Below are positions 61,200-64,000 of a stretch of DNA of 64,000 bases, in pieces; position 1 is the first letter of the stretch; each line of letters starts with the position of its first letter. Under the pieces are notes generated by a model. That model searched no databases and was not told the origin of the DNA. It was given only the letters and a program-made list of their open reading frames with translations. The translations under genes were made by a program, and so were the position numbers. The DNA comes from an uncultured Clostridia bacterium (GTDB lineage: Bacteria; Bacillota; Clostridia; Oscillospirales; Acutalibacteraceae), in the NCBI GenBank assembly GCA_937898625.1, contig CALEJF010000030.1:67411-131410 (forward strand), read 5' to 3'.

Positions 61200-64000
61200 A
61201 TGAAAAAAACCAACAAATTTTTAAGTGTAATGCTTGCATTACTTATGATTGTAACGATGGCACCTTTATCTGCCTTTGCAGTTGAGGAGTATCCTGAAAT
61301 CAAAGCCGGTGACACCTATACCGTCACAGAAGAAGAGTATGTAAAATTCGTTCCTGACGTAGGCGGTAAATTCATTATCCGTTCCGTTTCTGATGTTGAT
61401 CCGCGGGTAAGCATTTATAACAGCGACATGTCACAATTAGCTTTGGAAGACGACAGCGGCTACAGAGAAAATAACCTTGATTTTTATTTGGTATACGAAT
61501 ACACAGCCGGTGAAACCTATTACTTTAAATTTTATGACCACAATGGAGAATACAACTACACTGTATATTTATTTGCACCTTGTACTGAACATACAGGTGG
61601 CACACAGACCTGCAAGGGCTATCAGTGTGAGGTTTGTAGTGAATGGTACGGCGAAGAAACAGATGAACACATAGATGAAGACGAAAATTATTTCTGTGAT
61701 GTTTGCAATGAAGTTATCTGTAATGAAATCAAAGCCGGAACTTATACTGTTACAAAAGAAGAGTATGTAAAATTTGTTCCTACTGAAAGCGGTAAATTTA
61801 TTTTGCGTTCTGTTTCTGATACAGACCCTATGGTAACAATTTATGATAGCGATATGTCATCCATTGCCCGGATAGACGACAGCGACTACAGAGAAGAAAA
61901 TGACCTTGATTTTTATTTTGAATATAAATATACAGCCGGCGAAACCTATTACTTTGCTTTTTTTGACCACCAAGGAGCTTACGATTACACCGTATTTTTA
62001 AAAGCACCTTGTGCTGAACACACAGGCGGCACACAGACCTGCAAGGGTTATCAGTGTGAAGTTTGTGGTGAATGGTACGGTGAAGCAAGTGAGCATACAG
62101 ATGAAAACGAAAATGGTTTATGTGATTCCTGTGATGCCTTTCTCGGTAATGAAATCAAAGTCGGAACTTATACTATCACAAAAGAAGAGTATGTAAAATT
62201 CGTTCCTGATGTAAGCGGTAAATTTATTATTAGGTCTGTTTCTGATACAGACCCGATGGTAACACTTTATGACTGTAATATGGAAGAACTTGTCAAAGTA
62301 GACGACAGCGACTACAGAGAAAATGACTACGATTTTTATTCTGTATATGAATATACAGCCGGTGAAACATATTACTTTAGATTTTTCGACCACGAGGGAG
62401 GATACAACTACACTGTATATTTAATTGCACCTTGTACTGAGCACACAGGCGGTACACAGACTTGTAAGGGTTATAAATGTGAAGTTTGTGGCGAATGGTA
62501 CGGTGAAGCAGGTGACCATGACCTTAGCACAGAACAGACCTGTAAGGGTTATTATTGTGATTTCTGCGAAGGATGGTACGGCGAAGCAGGTGACCATGAC
62601 CTTAGCACAGAACAAACCTGTAAGGGTTATCAGTGTGAAGTTTGCGAAGAATGGTTTGGTGAAGCTGACGAAAACAAACACGGTTGGTATTTCGGCGAAT
62701 GTATATATTGCGGTATCGAATATCCCGCAGATTTAGAATGTGAACATTATTATAGTCATGAAAATGATTACAGATGCATAACTTGCGGTGCAGAGTGTCC
62801 CCACGAATCAATAGAGAACGGAGTTTGTACAGATTGCTTATATAGCCTTCCGTTCTTACTTACAACGGGCGAAGCTGTTACATATCACGGCTCTTTCGCA
62901 GATGCACTTTACCATGCTGAAGACGGCAGTGTAATAAAACTGCTCAATGATTACGGCGACTATAACAATCTCGAAATAAACAAGGCAATAACACTTGACC
63001 TTAACGGAATGTATTGGGACCAGCCATCAAGCGGCAGCTTTACAATTAACGCACCCGTTCATTTTACGGATTCAACAGGAGGCGGTTATTTATGTTACGG
63101 CCTTAATATTAACTCTCCTGTTACATTCAGTGGTGGTGCTTACAGATATATCCGTATAGACCTTGAAACTGAAGACACTCTCAGCGATTATCTTGCTGAC
63201 GGATATGATTATTTTGACTTACATACCGATGAAGTCCTTGATTTATCATCTGAAAAACTTGTCGAGGATGTAGCAATCAAGCGTAGCCCGTTCACAGGCA
63301 TTAAGGGTGACTGTTTTTACAAGAATGATGTAATGCAGAAAGCATATCAGCTTGTAGAATTTGAAGGCGATTTCTACTATATCGGCGACCGCCATCAAAT
63401 CGTTAAGGATAAAGAGGTTTATCTCAGAGCAGACAGAATTAACGGCTTAACATTTGCAGATGGTACATCAATCACAGAGGGTTATTATTACTTTGGCGAA
63501 GATGGTAAGATGATGATGCGTGAAGGTATTGTCGGAAACCATATTTACAAGGATAATATTATGCTAAAGGCATATCAGCTTGTAGAACTTGACGGCGAAT
63601 TCTACTATATCGGCGACCGCCACGAAATCGTTAAAAATAATACTGTTTATCTCAGAACAGACAGAATTAACGGCTTAACTTATGCAGACGGCACACCAAT
63701 CACAGCAGGCTATTATGAATTTGACGCTGACGGCAAGATGATAGTGCGTGAAGGTATAGTTGGTAATCACATCTATGAGAACAACATTATGTTAAAAGCA
63801 TATCAACTTGTTGAGATTGACGGTGATTTCTATTTCATTGGTGACAGACACGAAATCGTAAGAAACAAAGAAGTGTATCTCAATGAAGCAAGAATTAATG
63901 GTCTTACATACGAAGATGGCACACCAATTACAGTAGGTTATTACGAGTTTGATGAAAATGGCAAGATGATTATCTTAAATGGTATTGTCGGTAACCATAT
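61200..64000 (+). CDS. Large secreted modular repeat protein, 3' end outside window
   Basis: An open frame of at least 933 codons that runs off the window. A signal peptide ends at AFA (residue 27). Three near-identical units of about 142 residues start at 61296, 61725 and 62151: each has a beta-rich domain (GTYTVTKEEYVKFVP...RSVSDTDPMVTIYDSDM...YTAGETYYF) like a bacterial pre-peptidase-type domain, then a Cys-rich block CTEHTGGTQTCKGYQCEVC. Two extra Cys blocks follow. After a stretch that looks like beta-helix, 76-residue repeats begin at 63297, with YYEFDADGKM resembling cell-wall/choline-binding repeats. It probably sits on the cell surface. Function unknown. ATG follows TAGGAGGAAA. Confidence 0.85.
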   Translation, partial: MKKTNKFLSVMLALLMIVTMAPLSAFAVEEYPEIKAGDTYTVTEEEYVKFVPDVGGKFIIRSVSDVDPRVSIYNSDMSQLALEDDSGYRENNLDFYLVYEYTAGETYYFKFYDHNGEYNYTVYLFAPCTEHTGGTQTCKGYQCEVCSEWYGEETDEHIDEDENYFCDVCNEVICNEIKAGTYTVTKEEYVKFVPTESGKFILRSVSDTDPMVTIYDSDMSSIARIDDSDYREENDLDFYFEYKYTAGETYYFAFFDHQGAYDYTVFLKAPCAEHTGGTQTCKGYQCEVCGEWYGEASEHTDENENGLCDSCDAFLGNEIKVGTYTITKEEYVKFVPDVSGKFIIRSVSDTDPMVTLYDCNMEELVKVDDSDYRENDYDFYSVYEYTAGETYYFRFFDHEGGYNYTVYLIAPCTEHTGGTQTCKGYKCEVCGEWYGEAGDHDLSTEQTCKGYYCDFCEGWYGEAGDHDLSTEQTCKGYQCEVCEEWFGEADENKHGWYFGECIYCGIEYPADLECEHYYSHENDYRCITCGAECPHESIENGVCTDCLYSLPFLLTTGEAVTYHGSFADALYHAEDGSVIKLLNDYGDYNNLEINKAITLDLNGMYWDQPSSGSFTINAPVHFTDSTGGGYLCYGLNINSPVTFSGGAYRYIRIDLETEDTLSDYLADGYDYFDLHTDEVLDLSSEKLVEDVAIKRSPFTGIKGDCFYKNDVMQKAYQLVEFEGDFYYIGDRHQIVKDKEVYLRADRINGLTFADGTSITEGYYYFGEDGKMMMREGIVGNHIYKDNIMLKAYQLVELDGEFYYIGDRHEIVKNNTVYLRTDRINGLTYADGTPITAGYYEFDADGKMIVREGIVGNHIYENNIMLKAYQLVEIDGDFYFIGDRHEIVRNKEVYLNEARINGLTYEDGTPITVGYYEFDENGKMIILNGIVGNH
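61296..62510 (+). repeat. Three tandem coding repeats of about 426-429 bp
   Basis: Unit starts are at 61296, 61725 and 62151 (spacings 429 and 426 bases). Each encodes one beta-rich domain plus one Cys-rich TCKGYQCEVC block. Two shortened Cys blocks (DHDLSTEQTCKGY) follow. Confidence 0.85.
63297..64000 (+). repeat. Tandem 228-bp coding repeats
   Basis: Unit starts at 63297, 63525, 63753 and 63981 are exactly 228 bases (76 codons) apart. Each unit has the order GIVGNHIY, MLKAYQLVE, FYYIGDRHEIV, RINGLTYADGTPIT and GYYEFDADGKM. The fourth unit is cut by the window end. Confidence 0.9.

Noticed and set aside
61296..62510. CRISPR-like array
   Set aside because: Repeats are 426-429 bp, in frame and coding; no short repeats with unique spacers occur anywhere in the window.
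62421..62681. Minus-strand ORF with FCAKVMVTCF repeats
   Set aside because: It is the antisense of the Cys-rich repeats in the large secreted protein.

Overview
The window looks like chromosome from a low-GC, anaerobic, Gram-positive gut or rumen bacterium, most likely Clostridia of the Ruminococcaceae/Oscillospiraceae type. The evidence is pyruvate formate-lyase with its activase, formate-THF ligase, a flavin-dependent thymidylate synthase, plant-polysaccharide hydrolases, BspA-like leucine-rich-repeat secreted proteins (one with a dockerin), A/G-rich Shine-Dalgarno sites and many TTGACA-N17-TATAAT promoters. This is inferred from gene content; no 16S rRNA gene is present. I saw no prophage, transposase, CRISPR array or recognisable defence system.

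Layout. 1-8.3 kb: alanine racemase, tRNA-Pro(CGG) next to a partial copy of itself, a MATE exporter, about 1 kb without genes that contains a probable structured RNA and then a leader peptide with attenuator, a heterodimeric ABC exporter pair and a small DUF6809-like gene. 8.3-12 kb: a GH43 enzyme, an LRR lipoprotein and a GPH-type sugar transporter. 12-19.6 kb: a sulfur/Fe-S block of an Rrf2 regulator with its operator, a MetH-like methyltransferase, cysteine desulfurase, IscU/NifU scaffold, quinolinate synthase NadA (an Fe-S enzyme) and the tRNA thiolase MnmA, then an SDR reductase. 19.6-20.3 kb: tRNA-Thr(CGT) and tRNA-Gln(CTG), the latter again beside a partial copy of itself. 20.4-24.8 kb: an ECF sigma factor overlapping a membrane-anchored serpin, then ThyX and an amidase. 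25-27.3 kb: GH30 and GH43 hydrolases. 27.3-32.2 kb: a ZTP riboswitch controlling pflB-pflA-fhs. 32.3-34.6 kb: a BspA-like protein with a dockerin. 34.8-41.6 kb: alaS, a HIT protein, a ComEC-like protein, holA and RNase M5. 41.7-48 kb: acyl-CoA ligase, iron-sulfur flavoprotein, thioredoxin, flavin reductase, an XRE regulator with endonuclease III and an unrecognised membrane protein. 48-52.4 kb: GH2 beta-galactosidase and a DUF815-type ATPase. 52.4-60 kb: rpoB-rpoC. 60.4-64 kb: a TetR regulator with a double palindromic operator and a large repetitive secreted protein that runs off the window.

How the parts work together. The GH43, GH30, GH2 and GPH genes suggest scavenging of arabinose- and galactose-containing plant glycans. 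The ZTP riboswitch links purine/folate status to formate production and its capture as 10-formyl-THF. The Rrf2-to-MnmA block joins sulfur mobilisation, Fe-S assembly and two users of the products.

The most unusual items are: (i) two tRNA genes, each with a 23-24 nt partial copy about 192 bp away separated by unrelated, tRNA-decorated sequence, which suggests small tRNA-targeting elements; (ii) a 27-codon leader peptide whose mRNA can form three mutually exclusive stems before an ABC exporter; (iii) a roughly 440-nt transcription unit with good promoter and terminators but no substantial ORF; (iv) a serpin fused to an anti-sigma-like membrane anchor and overlapping its ECF sigma gene; (v) two perfect palindromes placed over the tetR promoter ahead of a modular Cys-rich surface protein.
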